Notes under the pieces: generated by a model | What the model was told of the DNA's origin: nothing | What the model saw: the letters and a program-made list of their open reading frames with translations, nothing else | Databases searched by the model: none | In this document: positions 7,150-15,071 of the stretch, one piece after another | How positions within the stretch are numbered: position 1 is the first letter of the stretch | Layout: each line of letters begins with the position of its first letter | NCBI GenBank assembly: GCA_009937605.1 | Contig: JAACFG010000010.1 | Location: 1 to 36,858 of the forward strand | Length of the DNA: 36,858 nucleotides | Origin: Gammaproteobacteria bacterium | GTDB lineage: Bacteria > Pseudomonadota > Gammaproteobacteria > Steroidobacterales > Woeseiaceae | Reading direction: 5' to 3' | Program-made: the position numbers and the translations under genes

Positions 7150-9387
7150 TTACTCTCGCAGTGTCAGGACTTCGAGTTCCGGGTCCGCGAGAATTTCTTC
7201 CTCGGTAAACGGAAAGTCGATTAGCTCGCCGCGGGAATACAGCCTGGTCTGGTCCGCGTAGTGCGGCGAGTCCGGCTCGGGTGACTGCGAATAAGTCAGG
7301 ATTCCTCGCGCGTCGAGGTCGCCATTCTCGTTCCAACCGATGACCTGGATATAACTGTTGCCATGGAGAATCGGCGTGTAGCCTTTGCCGTCAGTGAACT
7401 GGGTAACGATGTAACTGAATGACCCGTGGTTGCCTACTGCTCCTGGTATACCAATACGCTCACCATTGCGCTCGGCAAACTGAACGTCTCCCCATCGGGC
7501 ATCCAGCGCAATGCCGGCATCCGTAATCTTCTTCTGGGCCGCGGCCAGGGCACCAAGCACTGCCTGCCGAACCTCGGGGTTGTCCAGCGAGAGGCCGCTG
7601 GGTGTGTTCACCGGATAGTCGACATTGAATGGCACGGCGTACAGGTTTGGCAGGCGCCGGACCTGTGCCCAGAATTCGGTCCAGATGTGTGTTCCCCGGC
7701 TGTCGACGTCTGACGTCCGGTCCCACTTTGCGAGCACTTCGCAACTGGCGGCTATGTCGTCACCGGGCTGTTCGCACAGCGTCAGGACCCCTTCGAGAAA
7801 GAGCTCCGCGCTGAAATGCCGATGGCTGAACAGAATCTGCTGCAAATCCTCCGGTTCGAGCTTGGCGCCGTTTGCGATGGCTTCATCGACAAACGTCAGG
7901 CCGGCACGCGTGCGCAGACTCCGCGCTGTCCCCTCGTCGCCGATGATGGGTGAGTACCCTTCAAGCGGACGGTCCGGGTTCGACAGCCAATAGCTGTCAT
8001 TTGAGTTTGTGAAGTACTCTGCAGACGTGGCCCGCGGCATGTTCTCCGGCGGTAAATTTCCTGGGACAGGGCTGCCCGGGGTGATCTTCCAATTGCAGCC
8101 CGGATCCGAGCCGTCGAGAATGACGGCCCAACCAGGTACGCCCTCCACGGAACGCCGACACGTCTGCAGCATGTCAACATCAAGGTTCGGTGTCGCTGAC
8201 AGATCACCATAGAACGCATTGCCGTGTCGATCGGCCGCAACTGTATTAACAAAGAAGGTTCCCTGTTGACTAATCGCCTTTTCGACATCAGCGACCGATT
8301 TCGCGGTTTGCAGGGAGAAGTAGGTTGGCACCGTCGCGTTGTTATCGACGATCGCGTCACGAATCGCGAACGCTCTTTCGGCAGTCCACGCCATCCCCTC
8401 GGCGGAAAATACCGGACCGAAGTGCGACATGTAGACCGTGTGTGCGCGCGGTGCTGAATCTTCGCCGGCGCCCGGCACCTGCACCGTTAATTCTTCGATA
8501 TCAAGGAACTCATCGCCGTATCGGTACTGCATTGGGTTGTCGGGATTCAGCTCGAGTTCGAACAGCGTGAACCGCGCTGCCGTCGACACTGTGTGGGTCC
8601 AGGCGATATCGCGATTGAAGCCAATGCCAATGAAATTACCAGCGATAAGTCTTGCACCCATCAGGTCGACGACACCCGGGATCGTTATATGAACGATGTG
8701 AAAACGCGATGGGCCGTGCCAGGGATAGTGAGGGTTGCCGAGCAGTAGGCCACGTCCCGATGCCGTCAGGCTGCTGCCAACGGCAATCGCGTTGCTGCCG
8801 ATACCTTGTACCGGGCCCGCATTGAACGCCACTTGCTCAAGAGCCTCGCCTGGTGGCGCTGCCGCCGCAATCTCATCTTTGAAATTCCCGAGTCCATAAC
8901 GAATACCGAAAGCAACCATCATTCGGTCGAGGTCGCCGTCTCTGAGTGGCCGCACCCAGTCCTGGCCATTGCATGAAGCGGGCATCTTGCCGGCGTAGTC
9001 CTGCAGGTAGCGGTTGTAACCGGCGATGAATCCCATGTTGTACTCAGCTGCCTCGGCGGGGATTGCAGACCGATGGTAGGCAAGTCGCTCGTCGGTCAGG
9101 ATGCTGCGATGAAAGACATCACTCGCAAAGTTTTCGTCGGAGGACCCGAAGTCCGCCGACAACGTGCCGTTGGCGGTGGCCAGTTCTTTCGCGAATACGC
9201 AGATGCCGTCGACCGCAGTTGCGTAGGCGAATCCATACCCAAGGCTTCCCCAGTCGTCAGCGAGGACATGCGGTATCCCGTAGCTGGTCCAGCGGATGTC
9301 GACTGAGTAGCGGTCTTCGTGCCGGTTGTCCGTACAAGCGGCAAGCATTGAAATCGCCAGGAACATGGCCATAAAACGAAAATTCAT
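7150..9387 (-). CDS. Penicillin-acylase-family lipoprotein (Ntn hydrolase)
   Basis: Autoprocessing N-terminal-nucleophile amidase of the penicillin G acylase / AHL acylase family. A lipobox at MLAAC (Cys18) makes it an envelope lipoprotein. The alpha-chain begins with the family block VDIRWTSYGIPHVLADD; the precursor is expected to be cut before Ser198 in GIGSNAIAVG, and the beta chain continues with LLLGNPHYPWHGPSRF and ARLIAGNFIGIGFNRDIAWTHT. Total length 745, normal for the family. A GTG at 9393 is in frame and overlaps the upstream stop, but GGAG lies five bases before ATG 9387, so that start is preferred. The closest named relatives act on acyl-homoserine lactones, beta-lactams or cyclic lipopeptides; the substrate here is not determined. 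Last gene of a four-gene operon. Confidence 0.9.
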   Translation of the reverse strand: MNFRFMAMFLAISMLAACTDNRHEDRYSVDIRWTSYGIPHVLADDWGSLGYGFAYATAVDGICVFAKELATANGTLSADFGSSDENFASDVFHRSILTDERLAYHRSAIPAEAAEYNMGFIAGYNRYLQDYAGKMPASCNGQDWVRPLRDGDLDRMMVAFGIRYGLGNFKDEIAAAAPPGEALEQVAFNAGPVQGIGSNAIAVGSSLTASGRGLLLGNPHYPWHGPSRFHIVHITIPGVVDLMGARLIAGNFIGIGFNRDIAWTHTVSTAARFTLFELELNPDNPMQYRYGDEFLDIEELTVQVPGAGEDSAPRAHTVYMSHFGPVFSAEGMAWTAERAFAIRDAIVDNNATVPTYFSLQTAKSVADVEKAISQQGTFFVNTVAADRHGNAFYGDLSATPNLDVDMLQTCRRSVEGVPGWAVILDGSDPGCNWKITPGSPVPGNLPPENMPRATSAEYFTNSNDSYWLSNPDRPLEGYSPIIGDEGTARSLRTRAGLTFVDEAIANGAKLEPEDLQQILFSHRHFSAELFLEGVLTLCEQPGDDIAASCEVLAKWDRTSDVDSRGTHIWTEFWAQVRRLPNLYAVPFNVDYPVNTPSGLSLDNPEVRQAVLGALAAAQKKITDAGIALDARWGDVQFAERNGERIGIPGAVGNHGSFSYIVTQFTDGKGYTPILHGNSYIQVIGWNENGDLDARGILTYSQSPEPDSPHYADQTRLYSRGELIDFPFTEEEILADPELEVLTLRE

Positions 9388-9389
9388 AT

Positions 9390-10196
9390 TCACTCCGGAT
9401 ATTCTTCTTTCAGTAATTCGATCAGTTCGTTCGCGTCGTCGGACAGTTTCGGCATTTCCGTGTCCGCCCGAGGTCTGATCCCATAGTAACCGCCCAGTGT
9501 GAGATAACTGTTTACGACGAGCTTGATCTTCTGTGGATCATCGGTCAGAAGCGACAGGTTGGAATCCTTGTAAGCCTCATGAAATGGCGAGTCAGGAAAC
9601 GAAAACGAGCTCGGGGACTTTGATCCGAAGATCTCGTGGACGTTCTGGTAATTCATGTCGATTATCGTAGCAGCGAGTCCTACTGCCTTGGTGCCGACTG
9701 CCCGGTCGAATTCAAAATCTCCCTCCAGGTGATGGGTGAACGCCTCGTAGGCGGATATCTTTTCCGCTAGAAGCTGGTTCTTCATCTGTCGCAGGGCGCC
9801 TGAACTCTTGATCTGATCCAGCGCAGTGCGGTTCCAGGCATACGGTCGATAGAACGGCGCCCGCATGAGGTAATAGAGATCAATGTTCTTCATTTCACTG
9901 ACAGGCCTGTTATTAATGTACGTTGCCAGCGTGTCGATCTTTCTAATCAGGACATCAATCTCGTTCTTGATTGTCGCGGCCATCGCGACGTCGCGTTCCA
10001 GGTCATGAATCAATGCACGCGCGTAATCCGCGATCTGCTGTTGTTCAAGCCGCTCTTCGTTCCAGTTGTTGATCTGCAACGCGATAAGAATGCCGAGTAC
10101 CACGAGGACGAGCTCTCCGGCGGCATAGCTGGCGTAGCGGCGAGATTTCTTGCCGAGCACTATCTCCTCCCTGATCTTTCGAAATATCCGGAACAT
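9390..10196 (-). CDS. DUF6090-like single-span membrane protein
   Basis: 268 residues from ATG 10196. The N-terminus FRKIREEIVLGKKSRRYASY followed by GELVLVVLGILIALQINNWNEE (membrane segment about 24-45) is the hallmark of the DUF6090 family, which I know mainly from Bacteroidota and some marine proteobacteria. A long helical, charged periplasmic part follows, with no catalytic motif that I can see. The open frame extends upstream to 10280 but runs into the TerB-like gene, so ATG 10196 is chosen. Its stop is within three bases of the acylase start, indicating translational coupling; function unknown, perhaps an assembly or membrane partner of the acylase. Confidence 0.75.
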   Translation of the reverse strand: MFRIFRKIREEIVLGKKSRRYASYAAGELVLVVLGILIALQINNWNEERLEQQQIADYARALIHDLERDVAMAATIKNEIDVLIRKIDTLATYINNRPVSEMKNIDLYYLMRAPFYRPYAWNRTALDQIKSSGALRQMKNQLLAEKISAYEAFTHHLEGDFEFDRAVGTKAVGLAATIIDMNYQNVHEIFGSKSPSSFSFPDSPFHEAYKDSNLSLLTDDPQKIKLVVNSYLTLGGYYGIRPRADTEMPKLSDDANELIELLKEEYPE

Positions 10197-10218
10197 GCAG
10201 TGTCCAGGTATTGGTCGC

Positions 10219-10749
10219 CTAGGTTCCCCAGGTACCCTGGTTTGTTTGTCGAGCACCAAAACGCGACTGGATACTCTCAATAAATTCTTCTTGCTTAGAG
10301 GATGCTCGTCCGTCAGCTGCAGCGACCTTGTGCATCATCTCAATCAAGGACCGTACCTGGTCCGGGGAAAACCGTTCGCCGTTGCGGTCAGCGAGCTTTT
10401 CAAGTTGTGTGCTGACCAGCTGCGGGGCGTCGAGCAAGTGTGCAGCAGAGCCGAACAGACCTGACGCTTCTTTGGCGTCGATCGAGAAACTAGTCGCGAA
10501 GAGCTCCAGCGCTGTTTCCTTTTGGCCAGACGTGATATCGCCATCGAGCTTGGCCGTTCCAATAACAAGCAGAGCGGCGATGTGAACCGGGTCCTCAATC
10601 GAATATACCGGGTCGGCCCCGAATTTTTTCGCGAAGGCGTAGCGGCGATACCAGTAGAAGGGATTCAATCCACCAATGTCTACGCCCAATCGATCGAGCA
10701 GGTAGAAAATCGTAACCAGACCCCCCAACAGTCCAATTATCACGTGCAT
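10219..10749 (-). CDS. TerB-like helical domain protein with N-terminal membrane anchor
   Basis: 176 residues. A hydrophobic N-terminus (IIGLLGGLVTIFYLLDRL) is followed by YWYRRYAFAKKFG and a helical domain with two TerB-like repeats of acidic character: AALLVIGTAKLDGDITSGQKE near 58-78 and MMHKVAAADGRASSKQEEF near 142-160. TerB-type domains are found in tellurite-resistance and membrane-stress proteins and may bind metal through the acidic positions. ATG 10749 has GGAG nine bases upstream, located just after the TAG of the SDR gene, so the two are one transcript. No exact function can be read. Confidence 0.7.
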   Translation of the reverse strand: MHVIIGLLGGLVTIFYLLDRLGVDIGGLNPFYWYRRYAFAKKFGADPVYSIEDPVHIAALLVIGTAKLDGDITSGQKETALELFATSFSIDAKEASGLFGSAAHLLDAPQLVSTQLEKLADRNGERFSPDQVRSLIEMMHKVAAADGRASSKQEEFIESIQSRFGARQTNQGTWGT

Positions 10750-10761
10750 TAGCTGCGTCTC

Positions 10762-11532
10762 CTATGTTCTGACACTAAACGCTTTGAGGATGCCGCGCAT
10801 CCAGGGTTGGCGAGCTATCGGCATTGCGAGTCGATACAAGCGCCCGGACGTATGCACGGCTTTGCCTTTCTCGAGTGCGGCGAGACCTTCGCGAACGACA
10901 ACGTCCGCGTCGTACCACAAGAAGCCGGGCGATCTGGCTTTCATTGCGCTCAAGTGCTTCGATTGATGAAAATCTGTGTGGGTGAGGCCGGGGCAGAGCG
11001 CGAGTACGTGTACACCGTCGTCCTTGACCGATGCCGACAGCGCTTTGGACAGGGCGATCAGGTAGGTCTTGCTGGGGCCGTAGTTCATATCGCCCGGAAC
11101 GGTGATTTGTCCGGCAACCGACGCGACGTTGAGCACGCGCCCGTAACCGCGTGCCTGCATCGCAGGGATAAAGAAATGACACAGGGCGGCGTACGAGGTC
11201 ATCATCAGGTTGAAATGGTCTGCCTGAACCTGCCAGTCACGAACCTTGAGAAGGTCGGGACCAGCCGATCCGGCATTGTTGATTAGTGTGTCGATCTCGA
11301 GGCCGCGGGCGACGGTCTCGTCGTAGAGTGCCTGTGGCGCCTCCGGATCCGCGAGGTTCGCGGTGATTATTTCGATATCGACTTCAAATGCGTCGTGCAG
11401 CTCCGCTGCGAGTTTCTCCATCGGTTCGGCCCGGCGTGCGACCAGCACGAGGTCCTTTCCGCCGGCCGCCAGTTGGCGCGCGAATTCGCTGCCGAGGCCG
11501 GCTGATGCGCCTGTAATGAGTGCTCTGCCCAT
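10762..11532 (-). CDS. Short-chain dehydrogenase/reductase
   Basis: NAD(P)-dependent oxidoreductase, 256 residues from ATG 11532. Classical SDR features: TGASAGLG cofactor loop (7-14), NNAG (85-88), catalytic Ser138 in NVASVAG, and Tyr151/Lys155 in YGPSK. The sequence after the core (KARSPGFLWYDADVVVREGLAALEKGK) is typical of the DltE / YqjQ-like branch. The basic residue pair VARR at the end of strand 2 suggests NADP. The open frame extends upstream to 11769 but that crosses the ileS leader, so it is not used. The start codon sits inside a 17-base palindrome and has no clear ribosome site. First gene of the operon leading to the acylase; substrate unknown. Confidence 0.9.
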   Translation of the reverse strand: MGRALITGASAGLGSEFARQLAAGGKDLVLVARRAEPMEKLAAELHDAFEVDIEIITANLADPEAPQALYDETVARGLEIDTLINNAGSAGPDLLKVRDWQVQADHFNLMMTSYAALCHFFIPAMQARGYGRVLNVASVAGQITVPGDMNYGPSKTYLIALSKALSASVKDDGVHVLALCPGLTHTDFHQSKHLSAMKARSPGFLWYDADVVVREGLAALEKGKAVHTSGRLYRLAMPIARQPWMRGILKAFSVRT

Positions 11533-11541
11533 GATGGGCAG
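11525..11541. repeat. 17-base perfect palindrome across the SDR start codon
   Basis: CTGCCCAT, one base, ATGGGCAG. The minus-strand ATG of the SDR gene (11532-11530) is part of the repeat. As DNA it could be an operator; as RNA the start codon would be held in a hairpin. It is also about 20 bases upstream of the candidate ileS -35 box. Confidence 0.4.
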
Positions 11542-11560
11542 CACTATCGCACAATTTCGC

Positions 11561-11589
11561 TTGTTTTTTAGCCGCCGGGCGGCTAATTT
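11561..11589 (+). promoter_or_regulatory. Candidate ileS promoter
   Basis: TTGTTT (11561-11566), a 17-base spacer and TAATTT (11584-11589), which would start transcription near 11596, just before the T-box stem I. The spacer and -10 also form a perfect 8-bp inverted repeat, TTAGCCGC-CGG-GCGGCTAA (11568-11586), which may be an operator. Only a weak match to consensus, chosen because its position fits the leader. Confidence 0.4.
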
Positions 11590-11595
11590 GCCCGG

Positions 11596-11862
11596 CAAGA
11601 CGCTGATGGGGACGAGTACGCAGCCCGCACAGGCCAAAGCGACCGGAGGATGGTGAAAGCTCCGGGCCCGAAGCTGCCGAATATCACCCCGGAGTCGCCA
11701 ACCGAAAAGCACCGCTGAGTAGGCCTGGCCGCGTGGTCCACGAAACGGATGACGGGTCGCAAGACCCATGAGGCGGCCGTGGCCGCGAAACCGGGTGGTA
11801 CCGCGATAGATTCCATCGCCCCGGAAATAGGGTGTCAGTCACCTTATTTCCGGGGCGTTTTT
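11596..11862 (+). ncRNA. Isoleucine T-box riboswitch (transcription-attenuating leader of ileS)
   Basis: Senses uncharged tRNA-Ile and allows read-through into ileS. Stem I: GGGG 11608-11611 pairs with CCCC 11687-11690, and CAGC 11621-11624 with GCTG 11673-11676. Between them lie the AGTA motif (11615-11618) on one side and the specifier ATC, an isoleucine codon (11683-11685), on the other. The distal arm CCGGAG 11643-11648 / CTCCGG 11660-11665 encloses GATGGTGAAAG, the usual distal-loop wording. Further hairpins follow (GGGTC-GCAA-GACCC at 11754-11767; GCGGC-CGTG-GCCGC at 11773-11785). The conserved T-box GGGTGGTACCGCG is at 11793-11805; its GGG and GCG pair with CGCCCC at 11817-11822 to form the antiterminator, leaving TGGT to bind tRNA ACCA. 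The same CGCCCC is the 5' arm of the terminator. All read directly from the sequence; function follows from the T-box family. Confidence 0.95.
11817..11862 (+). terminator. Intrinsic terminator of the T-box leader
   Basis: CGCCCCGGAAATA (11817-11829) pairs perfectly with TATTTCCGGGGCG (11845-11857). It is extended by GGGTG/CACCT to about 18 bp with a TCAGT loop, then TTTTT at 11858-11862. The first six bases are shared with the antiterminator, so the two structures exclude each other. Confidence 0.95.
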
Positions 11863-11920
11863 CGTTGTGGAAACAGGGTCAACGACACCTAATTGCGGAT
11901 TTGGAACTGAGGAACAGGTT

Positions 11921-14900
11921 TTGGCATTTAAAGAAGTTACAGGTCGCTACAACGGACCCGCCCTCGAAGAAGAGGTGCTGGAGTTCTGGCGTGAGCACGA
12001 CGTATTCGAGAAGACACTCGAGCAGACCAAGGGTGGTCCGCAGTTCAGTTTCAACGAAGGCCCGCCAACGGCGAACGGCAAGCCCGGTATCCATCATGTA
12101 CTGGCACGTTCGTTCAAGGACATCTTCCCGCGCTACAAGACGATGCGTGGCTACCACGTACCGCGCAAAGCCGGCTGGGACACGCACGGTCTCCCCGTTG
12201 AGCATGAGGTTGAAAAGCTCCTGAAGAAAGAGGGCAAGATCGAGAGCTACGAGAAGGCGGAGATCGAAGCGACGGTCGGCATTGCCGAGTTCACGCGCTT
12301 GTGCCGCGAGTCGGTCATGACCTACGTCGGCGACTGGGAGAAGATGACGGAACGCATGGGCTTCTGGGTCAATCTCGACGAGGCCTATTACACGCTCAAT
12401 AACACGTATATCGAGTCCGTCTGGAACCTGCTGCAAAAGATCTGGGACAAGGACCTCATCTACAAGGGTTACAAGGTTGTTCCCTACGATCCGCGTATCG
12501 GGGCGACCTTGTCCTCACATGAGCTCGCGCTTGGTTACAAGGAGGTCGAAGATCCGTCGATCACTGTGCGCTTCAAGCTCGCCGGCGCAGACGATACCTA
12601 CTTCCTGGTCTGGACCACGACGCCGTGGACGCTGCCATCCAACCTCGCGCTCGCGGTTGGCGATGATATTGATTACAGCTACTGCGAATCAGATGGCCAG
12701 ACACTGATTGTTGCCGAGGCTCTGCGCGAGGCGGTGTTCCGCGACGTCGAGCACAGCGTCATCAAGACCGTAAAGGGCTCGGAGCTTGTTGGTACTCGGT
12801 ACGAGCAGCTCTTTGATTACATCGACGTAGACGCGGACAACGCGTTTACTGTGATGTCAGCCGAATTCGTAAGTACCGAGGACGGTACGGGCATCGTGCA
12901 TACCGCTCCCGCGTACGGTGTCGATGACCTCGCGCTCGGTCAGGCAAATGGCCTGCCGGTCGTGCACGGTGTCGGTCTCGACGGCCATTTCATCGAGGAC
13001 GTTGAGCCTGTCAAAGGCCTGTTCTTCAAGGATGCTGACAAGCCGTTGATCCGCATCCTCAAGGATCGCGGCATGATGTTCCGTTCGGAACGCTACAAGC
13101 ATAACTACCCGTTCGGCTGGCGTACCGGCGACCCGATTCTCTACTACGCCAAGAACGCGTGGTACATCCGCACGTCCAAATTCCGCGAACGCATGGCCGA
13201 ATTGAATCAGACGATCAACTGGGTTCCCGAGCACATCAAGGATGGTCGTTTTGGCAACTGGCTCGAAAACAATGTCGACTGGGCACTGTCGCGCGAGCGC
13301 TTCTGGGGAACGCCGTTGCCGGTATGGACGGACGGCGAAGATGGGTTCAAATGCCTGGGTTCAATCGCAGAACTTGAGGAACTAACGGGCAGAGAGCTCA
13401 ACGACCTGGACCTGCATCGCCCCGCGGTCGATGACGTGACGTTTGAACTGGACGGCAAAACCTGGCGTCGAGTACCCGAGGTTATCGACTGCTGGTTTGA
13501 TTCCGGCGCGATGTCCTACGCGCAATGGCATTATCCCTTCGAGAACGAGGACAAGTTTGAGGCGCATTTTCCGGCAGACTTTATTTGCGAAGCGATCGAT
13601 CAGACGCGAGGCTGGTTCTACACGCTGCACGCGATCTCGACACTTGTCTCCGACAGCGTGGCCTACAGGAACTGCATCTGCCTGAATCTGATCGTCGACA
13701 AAGACGGCAAGAAGATGTCGAAGTCGGTGGGTAACATCATCAACCCGTACGACGTGTTCGATACGGTTGGTGCCGATGCTCTGCGTTGGTATTTCCTGGC
13801 GCGCCTCGCACCGGATGCGCCAAAGCGCGTCTCGGTCGACATCGTTGCCGATGTAGCCAGTTCGTTTATTAATACGTTCTGGAACACCTACGGCTTCTTC
13901 GTGCTGTACGCGCGTCTCGACGAGATTGACCTGACGAGGAACGTCCCGGTTGAGGATCGTCCGGAAATCGATCGCTGGGCGCTGGCTTTGCTGCACAAGA
14001 CCATCACAACCGTGACCGACTCACTGGATCATTTCGACGCCAAGACGGCGGGCGAGGCCATCGAGTCGTTCGTTGATCAGCTGAGCAACTGGTATGTACG
14101 TCGCAATCGCCGGCGTTTCTGGAAGTCGACCGATCCGCAGGACAAGCAGGCCGCCTACCTGACGTTGTATGAATGCCTGAAGGGTGTACACGAGTTGATG
14201 GCGCCGTTCGTGCCATTCCTGGCCGAAAACGTGTACCAGAATCTGGTCCGCTCGGTGGACCCGGATGCCCTGCCATCCGTGCACATGGGCAATTGGCCCG
14301 AAGCGGATGCGTCCTGGCAGAACGACGACCTGCTCCACGACACAGATGTGGTGCAGAAGGTCGTCGGGCTCGGGCGAGCGGCACGCAGCCATTCGGGCGT
14401 ACGTACGCGGCAGCCGATTTCGCGCCTCCTGGTTCGCGCGCCAAACGATGCGGCGGCACAAGCGCTGGAGAGCCACAAAGACCAGATTCTCGAGGAACTC
14501 AACGTAAAAGCAGTCGAGTTCATCGCGCGCGATGCCGGTTTGGTGAGTTACAACATCAAGCCTAACTTGCCGAAGCTCGGCAAGCAGTACGGCAAGCTGG
14601 TACCGCAGATTCGACAGGCGCTGCTCGATGCCGACGGTGCCGCGATTGCCAGTGCTGCCGCCAATGGCGAAGCGTTCGAGATAGAAGTGGCCGGGCAGAC
14701 GATTCCACTCGAGGGTGATGACATCCTTATCGAGACGCACTCGGCGGAAGGATACTCCTGCGAGGCGGACTCCGGATACCTGGCGGCGCTGGATACCACC
14801 CTTAATGATGAACTCATCGCCGAAGGCTTGGCGCGCGAGATCGTGCGCTCGGTGCAGGATGCCCGCAAGCAAGCGGGGTTGGAAGTGTCTGATCGCATCA

Positions 14901-15070
14901 CATTAGGTGTCTCAGGTTCCGAAGCCGTGGAGAAGGCGTTGGAGGTGCATCGCGACTACGTAATGAACGAAACGCTCGCGACGAGTTGGGAAACCGGCCA
15001 GCCTGACGCGCGCTTTACGACGGAACGTGAAATGGGTGAGGACGGCTGGAAGATTGAAATAAGCTTGTGA
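11921..15070 (+). CDS. ileS: Isoleucyl-tRNA synthetase, type 2 (IleRS2) with rearranged GIHH signature
   Basis: Class I synthetase charging tRNA-Ile, with an editing domain for valine. The start is taken as TTG 11921, preceded by TGAGGAA with eight-base spacing, giving 1049 residues; the frame is open back to GTG 11867, but those extra residues are not family-like and lie right after the terminator. Type 2 features: the opening block ALEEEVLEFWREHDVF, WTTTPWTLPSN in the editing domain, CWFDSGAMSYAQ, KMSKS at 598-602, and a long C-terminal DUF5915-like region instead of the zinc-binding end of IleRS1. The class I HxGH motif is replaced by GIHH (residues 56-59, in PTANGKPGIHH), an exact swap of the first H and the G. 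IleRS2 enzymes are associated with mupirocin resistance. Controlled by the T-box immediately upstream. Confidence 0.97.
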   Translation: MAFKEVTGRYNGPALEEEVLEFWREHDVFEKTLEQTKGGPQFSFNEGPPTANGKPGIHHVLARSFKDIFPRYKTMRGYHVPRKAGWDTHGLPVEHEVEKLLKKEGKIESYEKAEIEATVGIAEFTRLCRESVMTYVGDWEKMTERMGFWVNLDEAYYTLNNTYIESVWNLLQKIWDKDLIYKGYKVVPYDPRIGATLSSHELALGYKEVEDPSITVRFKLAGADDTYFLVWTTTPWTLPSNLALAVGDDIDYSYCESDGQTLIVAEALREAVFRDVEHSVIKTVKGSELVGTRYEQLFDYIDVDADNAFTVMSAEFVSTEDGTGIVHTAPAYGVDDLALGQANGLPVVHGVGLDGHFIEDVEPVKGLFFKDADKPLIRILKDRGMMFRSERYKHNYPFGWRTGDPILYYAKNAWYIRTSKFRERMAELNQTINWVPEHIKDGRFGNWLENNVDWALSRERFWGTPLPVWTDGEDGFKCLGSIAELEELTGRELNDLDLHRPAVDDVTFELDGKTWRRVPEVIDCWFDSGAMSYAQWHYPFENEDKFEAHFPADFICEAIDQTRGWFYTLHAISTLVSDSVAYRNCICLNLIVDKDGKKMSKSVGNIINPYDVFDTVGADALRWYFLARLAPDAPKRVSVDIVADVASSFINTFWNTYGFFVLYARLDEIDLTRNVPVEDRPEIDRWALALLHKTITTVTDSLDHFDAKTAGEAIESFVDQLSNWYVRRNRRRFWKSTDPQDKQAAYLTLYECLKGVHELMAPFVPFLAENVYQNLVRSVDPDALPSVHMGNWPEADASWQNDDLLHDTDVVQKVVGLGRAARSHSGVRTRQPISRLLVRAPNDAAAQALESHKDQILEELNVKAVEFIARDAGLVSYNIKPNLPKLGKQYGKLVPQIRQALLDADGAAIASAAANGEAFEIEVAGQTIPLEGDDILIETHSAEGYSCEADSGYLAALDTTLNDELIAEGLAREIVRSVQDARKQAGLEVSDRITLGVSGSEAVEKALEVHRDYVMNETLATSWETGQPDARFTTEREMGEDGWKIEISL

Positions 15071-15071
15071 C

